NCBI RefSeq assembly: GCF_004798865.1 | Contig: NW_025335269.1 | Location: 19,985,584 to 20,049,583 of the forward strand | Reading direction: 5' to 3' | DNA length: 64,000 nt | Source: Varanus komodoensis | Lineage: Eukaryota > Chordata > Lepidosauria > Squamata > Varanidae | In this document: positions 1-15,759 of the stretch, piece by piece | Layout: every line of letters starts with the position of its first letter | Numbering within the stretch: the stretch's first letter is position 1 | The notes under the pieces: model-generated | The model's database searches: none | What the model saw: only the letters and a program-made list of their open reading frames with translations | What the model was told of the DNA's origin: nothing | Position numbers and translations under genes: made by a program

Positions 1-2173
<2,173 letters not shown>

Positions 2174-2623
2174 CTATTAAATTTGTCACATTTGTGCCTC
2201 ATTGGTTGCCTGGTATCTTTTGTTCCTTTGAACACTTACTGACAGAATCAATATACTTTTTGAACCATAATGTTATTCAGCTTGCATGGATTCATATTAG
2301 TACAATGCACACTTGTGTACTTGCACAATGAGTAAATAGGCATTAGCAAAAATTCCCCCCTCCCCCAAGTGAGAACCAGCCATGGAATTCATGTGACTCA
2401 TAAAAAGCCAGTTAGCTGTGGAATCTGTAAACTGCATTCATAGAAATCTAAACTTAATTGAATCCATTGTGTATTTCTCCCAATCTATTCACACAGAGAT
2501 TGATTGTGCAATTACAAGGACAGTTTCCAGCAAACATGGGAATTCCTAATGATCAAAGTATGCTTGCTTAGTGTAAGTAAAACCAAATACTTCATAGGGG
2601 TTGGCTCAATATTCATACTGAAC

Positions 2624-2700
2624 ACAGAATCATAGAATAGTAGAGTTGGATAATCACTGTTGACTCCTGGTCTTGGAGAGTCCTAGGACAAAGCATCCTC
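2624..2700 (-). mobile_element. CR1 LINE 3' end fragment
   Basis: The block cagaatcatagaatagtaga followed by gttgga is the reverse of the CR1 3' terminus, which ends in repeats of an ATTCTATG-type octamer. Only the last few dozen bases are recognisable. Confidence 0.55.
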
Positions 2701-5127
2701 AGTGGGCCACCCTGTGTTACTAGTTTTTTCACCAGCTGCTGCCACTACTTGCTTGCCTGGCAGAAAAGCAATCAACAAGTAGGCAGTGGAAGCTATTCTC
2801 TATATGCTCTATTCTACTATTCTCTGGGCCAAAGTGAACCAGCAGGTTTTAATGGTAAAGAGGAGTGGGTCCAAGAAGGTCTTCATTGGGCCCCTGCTGG
2901 GGTGAAGCTGCTTCAATAAAGCAAACAGTTTTGATCCTTACTACAAAAGCAGATCTTCTTTAATATGCTTGAAGAAAGGCTCATCAAAGCAATTGTCTCT
3001 GGTGCTTCTCCCAAGAAACTGAAGGCAATAAGGACTTCAGGAAACTACCCTGAATTCTGGACATTGGGAAAGTTCTGTACACTACCTGCCGACTCTCAAT
3101 ATTGCCATTCTTCTGGTAAAATCCATTCAGTACAACATATGATAACCTTCCCAAGTTTATGGGCCACAAGAAAAGCACAAGAAAAGTACTACCTTACACG
3201 TATATTAGATAAGTTTCATTAATTTGTTGTGTCAGCTTCTCCAGTGAATGCTGAAAATAGTGTTGAAGTGTGTGGGTGTGATTTCAATGTGCTTGGCTTG
3301 TTTTTTCCCCTTAATTCTTATCCAGGAGGGTATTGGAATGAAAAGTGGTTATAATTTCAAATGGTTTGATTTATGGTAAGTTAGTTATGCATGGCAGACA
3401 AGCCAGGTGAATTGGCTACATGCAAGTGCAATTTTTCTCCCCCATTGGGCTTGAATCTTTGATTTTCTCTTGCAAGAGTTTAAGTGGTAATACATTCACA
3501 GGTGAAAATGGTGTCAGATTTTAAATGAACGCCTTTTGCATCATTAAGCCATAGGCTGTGATACAGGTGTTGATTTACCTAGTTGGTATCAAGATCACAA
3601 GATAGCCAGAGGAATATGGTAGAGATGGAGCTCTCGGAACTTGCAAGAAGATAGAGGAAGGAGGGAGGAAGTGTCATGATGCCATCTGTTTAGTTTCAGG
3701 TTATTTAAAATGCTTCACTGCTCTAGCTTTCAAAACTGGTTAGATGAGCTGTTAACATCTACATCATTCCAATCTTGTACAACTCTTGGAATGTGCAGTA
3801 ACATGCTGATGATGGTTATATTAAAACAATAACTAGCATGAATTCAACACTGATGGAAGAAAGAATCCAATACATTTCTTTTCTTTTTCTTGCCTGATAT
3901 GATTTGATAGCCAATGCATTTCTTCTATAGAATTATTCTTTTTCTGTTTTCCTCCTCTGAGGGTCAGTTCTTACATCATGGAAGCAGTATCCTTCCAGTG
4001 CTACTACAATGTACGAACCATGCAGGAGGTACAGCTTTAAAAGACAGGCTAGGGCTATGAGCCTTCCCACAGGATTCTCTCCTACAGAGCTACTGCAGGC
4101 CCACATTAATGGAGTGGAAGCAGCTGGAGAGGGTAACAGTTCTTTTGCTGTAGAAATACAAGAAGTAATACACCCTTCATATAATCCTTGATTTGGCATG
4201 CTCCAATGAAGACTGATGCTACAGAAATGGGATGACCTCAAATAATAAAAAAGGATAGACATGCATCTTTCCATCACTCCATCAGCACTACTGTGCCAGG
4301 ACCATAAAACCTAAATCCCTGAAATGTGTAGTGCACATTAAGCGACCAGAGGGGTGTGAACCTCTGTGGTTATTTAATGTTGTATTCTATCAATCAATCA
4401 ATCTTAATACATCTGTGTGGCTGGAGCCTGCATTAACACCTTTAGCCACAAAAGGCAGACTTCCCTAACCAACACATAGCTGCAGTAAATGTAGTCTGAA
4501 ATTTTCTAGTAAGAAAATATATGTTGAGCCTACAATATCTTGGGTGGAAATAAAAAGCAAGACACATTATGTAGAAGCCTGACAGTCAAATATTCAGCTG
4601 CATCTTAAACAGAAAATTACATTCAAGTATTCATTATTGCAGCTCACTTTAATTTCCCCTCCAGTATTTCACTAGCACATAAGTATTTTATTAACTACTT
4701 ATTCAGTCCTGAGAAGCTCAAATTCCTGAGAGGAAGCTGGTACAGAAAGTTGACGGGCTTAAGTTGGATAAGGAAGTGTCCTATTGAGGTCATATCATAA
4801 TACATTTTTCATTCACTTCATTCCTTTCCCCTTTCTTTTAACAAGGAAAAGGTACTTTGGTGTCAAGAAGGGACTCTGTACACAGTCATCTCTCATTAAC
4901 CATTTTCACACTTCATGGCAGGAAATACAGTTTAGAAAGAGATGCAGAAGACAAGTGAAATTGTTTCAGTCTTGTCAAAAAAGGGGAAAAAATAAAATCA
5001 ATAAGGTTAGGCCAGATTGCAGGTTTTTGGTTATCAGAGGTACTGAAGTTGGATATATGAGTGACTAACAACACAGATATAGTAACATGTTGTCACAAAA
5101 CTGCCACCAATCAGCTTCATGGGATGA
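2701..5127. other. Intronic sequence without recognised features
   Basis: AT-rich unassigned sequence. A short caatcaatcaatc run lies near 4390. The open frames here (for example 3933-4277 minus) show no domain or composition suggesting a gene. Confidence 0.6.
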
Positions 5128-5345
5128 CTCTGGGGGAGGGAGAAAAATGTCTCTCTCTCCAGTTTCTCCACACTATGGATGTTTTTAAACACCTCTCTCA
5201 TATCCCCCCTTCCTTGCCTTTTATCTAAGCTGAACAGTTTCTGTTGTTTTAGCCACTCCTCATAAGAAGTTGCTCTAGCTCTCAATCCTTTTTGTTGCTC
5301 TTCTCTGTACTACTTCCAATTGCTCAGTGCTCTGAAGTCTTGATA
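5128..5345 (-). mobile_element. CR1 LINE fragment, ORF2 C-terminal region
   Basis: The minus strand encodes a stretch containing SYEEWLKQQKLFSLDKRQ, GDMREVFKNIHSVEKLERET and FFSLP. This matches the conserved block after the reverse transcriptase of CR1 ORF2 (typically YEERLK-LGLFSLEKRR-RGDMIEVYK). It is truncated at both ends with no complete reading frame, and the 3' UTR is absent. Confidence 0.8.
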
Positions 5346-5649
5346 CCAAGTATGGAACAGTGTATAAATCTTGTAAATAAAATAATACTGAATAACTTTA
5401 GGATGGGAAATAGGATTTATCTGGTGCCCTCCACTGTCTCCTCTCCTGTTGACATAAATCCAGAGGTGAGCTGGACTTCTCAGCTCTGAAACAAAGAGTG
5501 AGAAAGGCCCCCCTCTCCAACTTGCATGCTGATGTCCCAAGAGTTTTACAAGCAGACATGGTGGGATGGTTCACATCCACCCTGTTCTAATCCTGTTTCT
5601 TTCAGTGTGTGAATGTATGACTTGTGACACCTTAAAGTCTAACAAATTT

Positions 5650-5710
5650 ATTTTTGGTGCAATCCCCTGCATGTTTACACAGAAAAGGCTGATACAATTC
5701 AGTCACACAT
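5650..5710. repeat. Foldback family B, partial copy
   Basis: The stretch tgcaatcccctgcatgttta resembles the outer arm of the palindromic repeat typified at 36787-36870. It is a weak, degraded copy. Confidence 0.3.
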
Positions 5711-5774
5711 CACATTTTTGTTGTGCACCTAAAAACTGTAAATGACCTTCAAAGTCAATCCTGTTTTATGCAAC

Positions 5775-5895
5775 CTGATGTTCACCAGATGTTTTGGATT
5801 GGATGTTCCAGCATTCCTAACCATAGGCAATGCTGTTTGAGTCTGATGAGAACTGACATCTGAAACATCTGGAGGGTGCCATGTTGGAGAAGTCT
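5775..5895. repeat. Foldback (MITE-like) repeat, family A
   Basis: This is an imperfect palindrome. The left arm contains caccagatgttttggattgg and the right arm contains its complement around gaaacatctggagggtgcc, with a centre near ccataggcaatgctg. Several related copies lie in the window. It has no coding capacity and looks like an old non-autonomous DNA element. Confidence 0.6.
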
Positions 5896-6181
5896 GTCCT
5901 AGGATATTAGTAACAATGTCCGACAGGGACATTTAAATAGATTAAAATCAGTAAGGCAGAAAAGATTCTCAAAAACTTCACAACTAGAACTGTTATTTAG
6001 AAAACACAAAAATAAATTAGTTTTGTGCAAATGTATGCATATTTAATGAACTGTTTGCCATTCTATAGTTATTTTCCCCAAAATGTGGCTTGAAAATTTG
6101 CTTGAGGCTGTGATACGACACATAATTACCTTAAGTTCCACTGAACTTGCAGCAACAGTTATAACCAGAATATGGTCTGAA

Positions 6182-6328
6182 GGCACATAAGATATCTGTC
6201 ATGTTGAAACTAAGCAGGTTTGGAACTGGCCTATGCTTGGAGAGCAGACCACCTGGGAACTGCATTTAGCCATCTTCCACAATGAGAGAAAGGTGGGATA
6301 TAAATATAATAAGCAAACAAACAAATAA
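6182..6328 (+). mobile_element. 5S rRNA-derived SINE, copy 1
   Basis: The head, around tgttgaaactaagcaggttt then cttggagagcagaccacctg and ggaa, follows the internal part of vertebrate 5S rRNA (gaagctaagcaggg, tggatgggagaccgcctggg) that carries its internal promoter. The tail, aggtgggatataaatataat then an A-rich run, is of the kind ending the tRNA-headed SINEs here at 36.2 and 59.6 kb. The 5' part of the 5S head is degraded. Confidence 0.7.
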
Positions 6329-8384
6329 TGCTGTTGGCACTGCACTAGAGCTCACTTACTATCATCAATAGTGTAAGTCCAGTGCATCCCACTGGTTACT
6401 GCCCATTATTTGGAAGTCGGTGTGCTGGCCTTCTTGCTTCCTACTGGACTACATTTTCACTCCATGGAACATTTGAGAATGGTGCCATCACTGATGTGGT
6501 GAGTTTGGAACAAACATTTGCAGCAATGTCTTCAAATCTTTGGACAGAACGAAAGGCCACTAAATTTCCATGCATACTAATGATTGAAATCCAGTGAAGC
6601 AAACATTCATTGCAGTGTTCCTTCTCAATGTAATTATAACACAACAATGCTTTGCAAACCACTTCCTTCCAATGATCCCAAATAGTTCTCCAGTACACAT
6701 TTTTATGACTTTCCTGTCAACACATTTTACAGATGGCAAATCACAGAGGTTAAGCAACTTACTAAAGGACCATAACACAAAGGCCTAAGTTCACTCTTTA
6801 TATATTTCAAGATCACGTGGTTCTCTTGCATATTTTGCGCATTTTAGCAAGATATGCACAATAGACATTTTGACTGATTGGCCAAAATGCAACCAGCAAA
6901 AAACCACTCATTCTGGGGAGGTATGTGGCAACAGAGTAAGTATAATCTGAACAAAGACGAAAGTGGTTGGACCACTGCATCAGCATCACAGCCAGCTCCA
7001 AGTATGATCTTTTCCAGCAATTCTATCAGCTCAGGGTGACTGTGCTTGCTGAATGCAGGAACAGCATGAGGTAGATGCGGTGCTTAATTCTTTCCTGCCT
7101 TGTACATTCTCCATATGATCGTCTCCTCTTTACCCAAGTGGAATCTGAAATTGGAAATTCCCTGGCTGGGGTTCTGAGATAAAGCATCTACAAGAGGAAA
7201 TTGACAGGTTAGAGGAAGTGGCAGAGTAGGAAAGAAGCTTCTTTTCTCACCCACCTTTTGAAAACAGCCAGTTCTGCGTTTCCAATGACTAACACACATG
7301 GGGCTAGAAATCTACGTTTCCTAATATAATGTATAGTTCTGTGCTTGGTCTCATTGTGCCCTTGGAAGATAGGTGTCTCCAGTTCCTTGGTCTTCATATT
7401 CTTCTTGCTCTCTGCTCTTCCTGCTTTTATCTGATCTCAAGATTTACTCAAGATCCAGTACTGTGTGTGTTGGTACTAAAGTAAATCCCACCAAGGTTAT
7501 ACTGTTAGGTGCATAACAGTACAGTCTTGGTATCATCCCAGTGCCTATTAAAGCACATTCCAGTTGCAATCAGTTGACTTACTTTTGAGGAGACATGGCT
7601 AGGATTATGCTATAAAATGCATCCCAAAATGGTGCTTAAAGAGCCTCTATCCCCCTTTCTCTTTCTTCCTGTTTTTCTCATACATGCACAGCATTTTACA
7701 ACCTTTTAACATGACAGATATCAGCTGATATTTCCTGAATGACAGAGCATCTTCTACCATCCACTCTTCAAGACAACCATACAAAAAGGGCAGAAAATGT
7801 ATTCTCTACAGACCAGCTCTGATCAATCTCTATGGTGATAATGCTACAGTCTATTAAAACTATCTTAGTTAATGAAGACAAAATGTAAACTGTCAGCCCT
7901 AAATGGAACATATATTATCCCTTATTAAGAAAAAGGCAAGAGGTGAACTACATTCTTCCAAAGAAAAAGCCAGTGCCATGAAAAATTAATTTATCTTGCT
8001 CCGCTGCTGTTATTTGTGTAACTCCAGGAACAATCAGGGATGATGATTGAAAATGACATCTATGGAAAGAGGGAAAAAGCCCTTCATAAAATGAGCAACA
8101 TCAATACATTCAGCAAGATGACAAGATGAGAAGAATTGCCAATTGCATAACTGTGAGTGCTAGGAAGATCTCTTACTGCAGCTAATGCCATTGGACAGCG
8201 GGCTAGAAGGTCTTAGAACAAAGTGCAGACTGTGAAAATGGAAATACACACACATCTCACAACTCAAAAGGATTAATCTAACCAGCTGTTTGAAGTCTTA
8301 TGCTATCGGTGGGAGCCACGCTAGAAAGAAAGACAGACATCTGATGTCTAGCAGAACAAGGTTTATGAATTCAGCTCAGCTCAT
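6329..8384. other. Intronic sequence, mostly unassigned
   Basis: I recognise only a partial foldback family B copy at about 7565-7615 (gttgacttacttttgaggag, then catggctaggatt). The open frames in both directions at 6440-6790 are mirror shadows with no family resemblance. Confidence 0.55.
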
Positions 8385-8605
8385 AGTGGGAAATGCAATG
8401 GGTGGCTGTTCCTTCAAGCTGAGTGGAGAATACTAGCCATGACGGCTGCATTCTCAGCACCCCCAGTAGCCGTGGTAGCACGTCTCTGTATGCCAGTTGC
8501 TGGGGAACATGAGCAGGAGGGTGCTACTGCATTCAGATCTGGCTTGCTGGACTAGAGAGGCCCTTGGTCCGATCTAGCTTGGTTCTTATGCTCTCCTGAA
8601 CCTGA
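8385..8605 (+). mobile_element. CR1 LINE 3' UTR fragment
   Basis: The order of blocks tgccagttgctggggaacat, gcttgctggactagagaggc, ccttggtccgatctagc and ggttcttatg matches the reptile CR1 3' untranslated region (ctgggcc-ttggtctgatcca-cttatgttct). It is non-coding and old. Confidence 0.75.
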
Positions 8606-10039
8606 ACTGCACTTCATAGTCTTGCTGAATATTTGTATCGTTAAACTGATTGTGTTAAACTACGTAAACTTGAATGTTTAATTTGTGGATCCATCCTGAC
8701 CGACATTTGCCACCCTAACCAGTGGTGTCCTGCAAAATGGAAGTGAGAATCTGAACCCTCCCAAGATGATTTTGAAGCCTGGCTGCATGATGGAACCTTT
8801 TCTATCACTCAGAAATATGTCAGCTTATTTATCAAACGGTAGCTTCCCACAGCATTGCTGCAAACACTTGGTGAACTATCTTGCTGGCTCGTCCCAAAGC
8901 ATATTGAAATATGCCGATTGTGGCAGGGAGCATGTGCTCCATTATTGGATCAAACCCCTGAATAAGCATCATGCCCAGAGTCAGGGTTCTTGCTTTCCCA
9001 CAGCGCCTCTTCTGAAGCAAAGCAACCACTGTGCCTAAATATGGGTCCTTGACCATGAGAACTGAGAACTGTTACTGGGGCCGGGCCCTGTTTGATATTT
9101 GGTCATGGTAGGAGGTTGCTGTGACCTGATGTAAGCCTTTTCAGTTGTGTCCCAAATAATGAGGACTTCTGCTCTGCATAGAAGAATGTAGCTTAAACAA
9201 GCTCCTGCAAACTTTTAGGGAAAAAAACCATAAAACAGATTTATTCATCTGGGATTTCCAAATATTTAATCGTCCAGTTGTTAATTATTAAAATACAATA
9301 CACCCATTGTTGGCTTAGCTGTACTACTACCAGTCATATGATCTAGAGCTTTAAAAAGTGATCTGCAGACCAGTTTTCTATGCAGTGTGTTCACACAGAC
9401 CAAGAGTGCAGAACTTCAGACCTGGGGGCCACACTGAGTCCTCCAGGGATCCTAATTTGGTCCTCTGGAGTTCCGTAAATGACATGCCTCCTTTTCCCTG
9501 GCCCCACCCCAACCAGCTCTGCCTTGTTTTCTTACCTTAGAATTGACCCTCTGTGTTACAGAAGCTTGGTTACAGATCTAGACTCTGCTTCTAGGCTATG
9601 TATTACATCTGACCACTTTGGCTTGTATTCACCATGGCTGCCTCAGCCTTATCCCTTGGTGGATCAAAACCATTGTGCTTGACCATTTTCCTTAACTTTT
9701 GCGAAACTCATAACTTGCTCTAAAACTAAGTATGATTCAGCCAGTGCAGGACATATCCTTTTAAAAACAATTGACCAGGACTGGTGTTGGTTTTGTTCTA
9801 TCCAACCACCTTTCACTTTATCAAGCAAATGGATTTAGGGCCCATTTAGAATACGGGTGAATAGGAAATAGATACCCTGATGTGCATTTAAGTAAATTTC
9901 ACAGACTTCAGTGAGGTAATGAGATCTATTTCTATCATGGATCATAAATAGGCCCTAGTTGGATTAAACAGGGAATTATATTTTTAAGTGGGAAAGTGGG
10001 CTAATTTCTTTCAAGAAACTTAAGGCAGCTGATTTCACC
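8606..10039. other. Intronic sequence with a possible hAT-like end
   Basis: The stretch at about 9403-9450 (gagtgcagaacttcagacct then gggggccac) resembles the left end of the candidate hAT element at 53393. I could not find a matching right end. The rest is unassigned. Confidence 0.35.
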
Positions 10040-10200
10040 TTCTCATCTCAATCTTATCCTCACAACAACCCTGTGAGGTAGTTTAGGCTGGGAGTCTGAA
10101 ACTGGCCCAAAGTTACTCAATGAGTTCAATGGCTGAGTGAGGATCAGAACCCAGATCTCCTCAGTCCCAGACCTGCACTCTTAACCACTTCACCACATCT
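10040..10200 (-). mobile_element. tRNA-derived SINE (Sauria/MIR-like), 5' half
   Basis: On the minus strand it starts with a tRNA-like head (reverse of cttaaccacttcaccaca) with a B-box-like block, followed by the reverse of cctcacaacaaccctgtgag. The same internal block occurs at 23.2 and 36.3 kb. The 3' tail is missing. Confidence 0.75.
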
Positions 10201-13200
10201 TAAATATAATAAAGTAAATAAGAAAATATATGACTCCCTTTATTTCTGATGTTCAATGGGAAGTCATGGTTCTTATGTAATTCAAACAGCACACAAAGGG
10301 AGGAATTCATTCATTCTACACATGCATTCTACACATGAGACTCAGAGTGGCTAGAACATGGGGATAAACTCTTACGCCAGGGATAACAAAAACCAAGGCC
10401 AAACTTCAATACAGGGGCTTAAAATGTAATGAGCTGGATATCTAAACTTCACCACCCAGCAAATACTCTAGCAGCACACTTTTCATATTGCACCAAATCC
10501 TGCAACAGCTGTGGTAGGGGGTGGTGATCAGTTGAAGGAGTGACAGGAAGCTTCTCAAAATAGTCTTCCTCCTCCAGCCTCAACAGGCCACCCTTTCATA
10601 TCTTGCTTGCCCACGCCTCTTAACAACTGCACACTGAATTCGGCCCTTGGGCTGAAAAGTGTTCAACAGTATCAATCTATATAATCATCACCAGAGCATA
10701 CAACTGATGTTTTACAAATCTGAGGGTGGTACTCATATAGATAAACCCACAAGGGAAGATCCATGGCATCTCATCATAAATCCCATCCTCACGCTGATCA
10801 CCCAAATGCTTTATATTTTCTTTCCCCCTGCCTGCACATAAGCAGTTTCTGGTTAACCCCGGTCAAACTGATATACAAAAGCTCAAAAAAAGCAGAAGCA
10901 ACAGGGATAAGAGAAAAGCAATCTTGCCACCCTCTTAAAGGAATGCTGTCAGTTGCTGAACTTCAAGGTAATTGAACAACCTCAAGTCTGTCAGACATGT
11001 TTCTCTCACTTCACCAGACACATTACATGTTATCAAACACAACCCCATTCTCAAAGAAAGAAAAATTGGACTTCCAAAACCATCTGGAGCTATCTGTCCT
11101 TTATCCACAGCCCAGTTCTATTGTTAGCCATAAAGTTAGTCTGTCAGTTACAGAAAATGTAGGGAAGAATTCAGTTCTCAGTGAGAGAGTGATGCATGAG
11201 GTATCCTTATTGTCAAAGGCTAGGACAAGAAAAAGCATACATATTTTTGGGCAGCTGTTCATATTACTCATCAGCACTGGATCAAGACATTTTGCTGCCT
11301 GACATGAAGGACAAGATAGCATCCCCTCCCTCATCCACACATGGAAGCTGATTGCCAGATCTTACTTCTGCAACAGTGATGGAACAGTGTCCTCCTTACT
11401 GCACCTGCCTGAGGTGTGGAGTCAACACTCTGTACCTAAAGAGGTCCTTTGTATTTTATGTGGCACACAAAGCTTTGCCCTCTTATGGAGAGCAGCAGAC
11501 AGAGAATTCACGAGCAACAGCCAGGATTGGAGGCAGCCATCTCCCTCTGCCTACCAGTAGGGGCGGCCCTGTTACTCATGCACAATTTCACTAATTTTAG
11601 AATGTTCTAGAAGCAAAACATTGGTGTCGCATTTCTGAGTCTACTGAATGAGTTATTTAGTGGACTGGCTGAACTATTGACTAGATAGTTGTACTACACA
11701 ACAACCCCTCCTCCTCAATTTGGTAATGAACAGCACTTAAATTATCACCTTGTCTTGAGCATGCCAGTAGAATTGTACTAATGCACTTATGTATCAGATG
11801 GTTGCATCAAGACGTATTTATCACTCATTTGGGGAAAGGGAGAGAGAAACAACAGGACCCAGTGCGTACATATTGGGGCAACTGACAGATGAGGCAATGC
11901 ATATTTAAAATTCATAGGCACTATTCTACTTCAAAACCACTTTTTCCCATCCTGAGTGGCCCACAGAAAACCCATTTTCCTACTGGGATTACGGGCGTTT
12001 TTATTTGGGTTACCTTTTTCCTTCTTCTTTTTTTTTTTGATGGTCCATCCTCAGTTTTCTTAAAGGCCCTCAGATGTGCTTTGTGCATGTTTACCCTTGA
12101 GAATGATTTCATTTTAGTGCAAAAAAGTTATAAGTATGGTGACAAGATAAGACAAGATAAATGATAGTAATAGTAAGTAGCTTGATCCAAAGAGTACTGA
12201 TATATGAAAATGGAGGCACAACAAGAATCCATTGTACTTACTCTTGAAAAGATGAATCAGAACTGAATGACCATTTATAGAATAGAATGGATACTGATTT
12301 CCAAGCTGGTGATTTCATCATGTAGTAAGTATCCTCTGTAGATGTATAAAAGCAATTGCAAGAGAATGGGCACCAAAATCTGCACACACAAATAATGTCT
12401 CCCTCCTTTACAAAAGAGGATTGCTATGCAACGTGGAGGATGCCAGTTAAATAGAAAGTCATCAGACATCCTAATAGGCATGTGGAGTAAGTCATTTGGG
12501 TTTCTAAATCAAGGGCTACAAAGTAAAATCGTAGATAGGATTATACACTGCATATACATCTTTTGATTTTACTAGAGCTGTGCACAAATGGCCTTTCTCA
12601 ATTCCTCATCCTAAGTTCTACTATTAATTTGGAATTGCTTTAGATGTTGCCTTGAGGTTACCTATATTAAACAAATTTAATAAAAATACATAAATAAGTG
12701 CTGAACAGTTGTGAAAGGTGTTGTGTGCATCTTTTAAAAACTTTCTATTATGTGTCTTTCCACTGCTCTGTGGATCCCTGTCTCTACAGCTGCATTTTCT
12801 GATCTGCAAAAGCCATACAACACCTTCACTGGGTTTTAATAGAAGTGCGGGAAGCCAAAGGGTGCCAGAGGGATGCTCAGGTAGTGAACAACCTTTGCCC
12901 ACTCCTCAGCCACTCATAAGTAAGTTAGATACAGGAACCCCACCCGCAGCCCATGAGAATTTTCATGATTTTTTTTCTCTTTTCTCTTTCTTTTCAAAAG
13001 TGTTTTCTTTTCTACCGAGTTGAATGAGAATCGTTAAAAATGTGTGTGTGTGATGGTGGGGAGGGAGGGAATTTGGAACCCTACTGCTTTTTACCTTCTG
13101 TATTCTCCCTCTTGGCTTCATGACTCATTTACAATGTCATTCAACACTATTTTTTTCTGATTTCATTCTTTTTCTAGCTAGGAATTGTTTCATCCCAGAT

Positions 13201-13624
13201 GACTTTACATTTCTGAAAAATGACCTCTGATTAAAAAAGGCTTCTGTCATTCCCCCACCTGCCAAAAGGCATTCTTCTCCTTTACCTTTACTCTTTCTCC
13301 TCCATGGTAATTTTCTAGATTTTTTCACCTCTCTAGCTGATAATTTCCAGGTTAATCTTTGCTTCTTTTCATTCTCTAACTCCCAGCATAACGTCTTCTA
13401 AGTCTTATCACTCCTCCTCAGAATCAGACAAATCTGAACAGTCTATAATGAGCAAGTGATGGGCCACTCTCTACATCTAGTTTAGAGATAATAAACCATC
13501 AAAATGAAGAGCCAGGCATTGAAGTTGTCTATCAGTGTCACCCAGATCAGACTGAGCAAAGCATGCTAGTCTCTTGACAACTACCCTCTTCACAACTATG
13601 GTGAAATCGACTGTATTATGTGTG
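10201..13624. other. Intronic sequence without recognised features
   Basis: Unassigned, with a short poly-T/poly-pyrimidine patch near 12020-12040 and another at 12965-13010. Open frames are short and show no domain. Confidence 0.6.
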
Positions 13625-13985
13625 AGGTGTTCCTCTGACTGCCACCTCTAAGGGAGGCCACAAGGAGCAGGGCCTTATCAGTGTTGATCCTCCAAGTACA
13701 GAATGATCTCGACACTGAGGCCCACCTGGTACCAACATTGCCATCTTTTCAGGATCAGATTAAGGTTGCTCTTTACTTCCAGATGTTTAATGGCATATGA
13801 AGGGGCATATCAGTTGTTTTAACAGGACTAGCTTTTACTGAAATTATTTTAGTTGTTTTAAAATACACTGTATTGTATTGTCTTTTAATTATATCCATTC
13901 TTCTTACAATTGTGTTTATGTTTATGAATTGCTGGGAACCAACTGGAGAACTTCAACTATCAGGCAGTATAGAAACAGAATTATG
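13625..13985 (+). mobile_element. L2-type LINE 3' part
   Basis: The plus strand follows the end of an L2 ORF2: gtgaggtgttcctctgactg, aggagcagggccttatcagt, a degraded AF-VVAP-LWN-LP-EVR-like block, then caggatcagattaaggttgc (the F-RQVKTFLF-like end). A T-rich UTR follows, ending with gaattgctgggaaccaactg and cagtatagaaa. No intact frame remains; this is an old copy. Confidence 0.6.
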
Positions 13986-14129
13986 TTCATATGTATATCT
14001 CTCTTTATAAATTAGCATACAGAACTGTCATGCAAACTGGTATCTTCCTTTGTCAACTATTTTGGTGATGCAGTTTCTCTCTTTTGGTGATTCATAAGTG
14101 GTTGCCCTATGGGGATCGGGCACCTCAAA

Positions 14130-14336
14130 CACATCAGCACCACTCCCTCCCACCAGCATCTTGGAATCAATTACCTAGGGAGAATGTGGTCTCTCCCACA
14201 CTGGAGGCATTCACAAGGCAGCTGGGCAGCCATCTGAGAGGGAGGGCTTGACCTGCAGCCCTGCACTGAACAGGGGATTGTACCTGATGGCCTTCCTGGC
14301 CCCTTTCAACTCTACTATTCTATGATGCTATGATCT
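14130..14336 (+). mobile_element. CR1 LINE 3' end
   Basis: The sequence contains ctcccacactggaggcattc, acaaggcagctgggcagcca and ttcaactctactattctatg followed by atgctatgat. This is the classic CR1 terminus with its octamer-like repeat at the end. It is 5'-truncated. Confidence 0.85.
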
Positions 14337-15759
14337 CCTGTCCAAGGTGGTAGCCTCACTCTGCTCAAAGGTAAGACCAACCCTAGCCTTGGAGTGGAAA
14401 TGGGACTTGCCTGCCCGCCCCCTGGGACATGCATTTGGGTAGTGTCAATCCTAGCCAGCTCACTAGGATGAGCACCAATACTTTGAAGAGCAATCAAGGC
14501 AGGGCACAAAGCCGATCTCTCTGCCATATGAGCAGAGAAGTTCTCTACATATCAGCAGTAGAAGTTCTCTTTTTACACCCAAGCACCCCCAGCAAAAAGG
14601 CTGACCAACCAAATAAAGCCTTCTCATTTTAGCCATTTGGTTGACTCTTATAAGGGCAGAGTTATTCAACTATTGCTGCTCTTTTGCCCAATGTATTGCA
14701 AATTAGTAACAATGGATAGCCAACATGTGTCCAGCACTTCACTCCTCCGGCATTAAAATTTATTTTCCAAGGCCAATCTTGTCACCGTGACAACAGCACT
14801 ATAGCTGTTCAAGAGATCTCAGAGCCATAACAATAATCCAGCAAGAGGAAGGGGGTAGTGGTCCTTTATTAACTAGGTGGCCTTTCATCTTGCAATGTTT
14901 AGTGATCAAAATTTGCTTTGCTGGATCCTACAAGCAAATTAACTAACTGCAGAAATAGAAACAAGAAGAAAGAATGCACTTATATCTGAATACTAATCAA
15001 CTCCTATGTGAAACACAGGTAGGCCCTGAAAAAATGGTTGCAATGCCCTGGTCACAAGATTGTGACTGGCTATCCAAACAGAAGGTTTCTATTGCTGTAC
15101 ATTAGAAGTATCTCTAAGTTTGGCACTCTTTTGAACCACAGATTCATTTATTTATGTGCTTAAGCATCAAAACCCAAGTCCCACACATTCAATAGTTACC
15201 CAAACACTGAGGGTTGGACCCAGATTTATGCGAGATCAACTGTACTGATGGAGGTGCAATTTCCCACTGTCCCCTCCCTGTGGCAGCTCCTCTAGCCCCT
15301 TAAAAGTGACACACCAAGAAGGGAACCTTGCTTAGCAGGCTAAACTATGGTGTGTGAAGAGAGAAGGCCTCCCAAAATTGAGTGGAAGAAACTTCCGGGA
15401 ATGGAGTGGATTCCTTCCCCTCACAAAAAATCCCCTCCTCTTGCAGAAGTCAGATCCTTCATCCAAATCATGCTGAGAAACAGATTATTCATGATGTTGG
15501 CAGTCTTGCAATCTAACCTTCTGTTTCTTTAATCAGGAAGAACTTCCTCCCCCAGTATTAGTTCAGCTGGACTCACTCCCAGGTAAGTGTACACTGGTTG
15601 CTAACCAAAGGCATTTAGGCAATTCAGAAACAAACCAAGTCATAACGCTTTAAGTAAATGCAAGTAAGCGTGGTAGGTTTTTGGTAAGCTTGTAGTATGT
15701 GTGAGTAGTGGAGTAAGCCTTCCCTGATTTCTTGTTAGACAACAATTCCCATCATTCCT
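14337..15759. other. Intronic sequence without recognised features
   Basis: Nothing assigned apart from a single arm of foldback family A near 15745-15770 (caattcccatcattcctag). Confidence 0.55.

Noticed and set aside
6182-6328. Possible 5S rRNA gene
   Set aside because: Only the central part matches, it is diverged and it carries a SINE tail, so it is not a functional rRNA gene.
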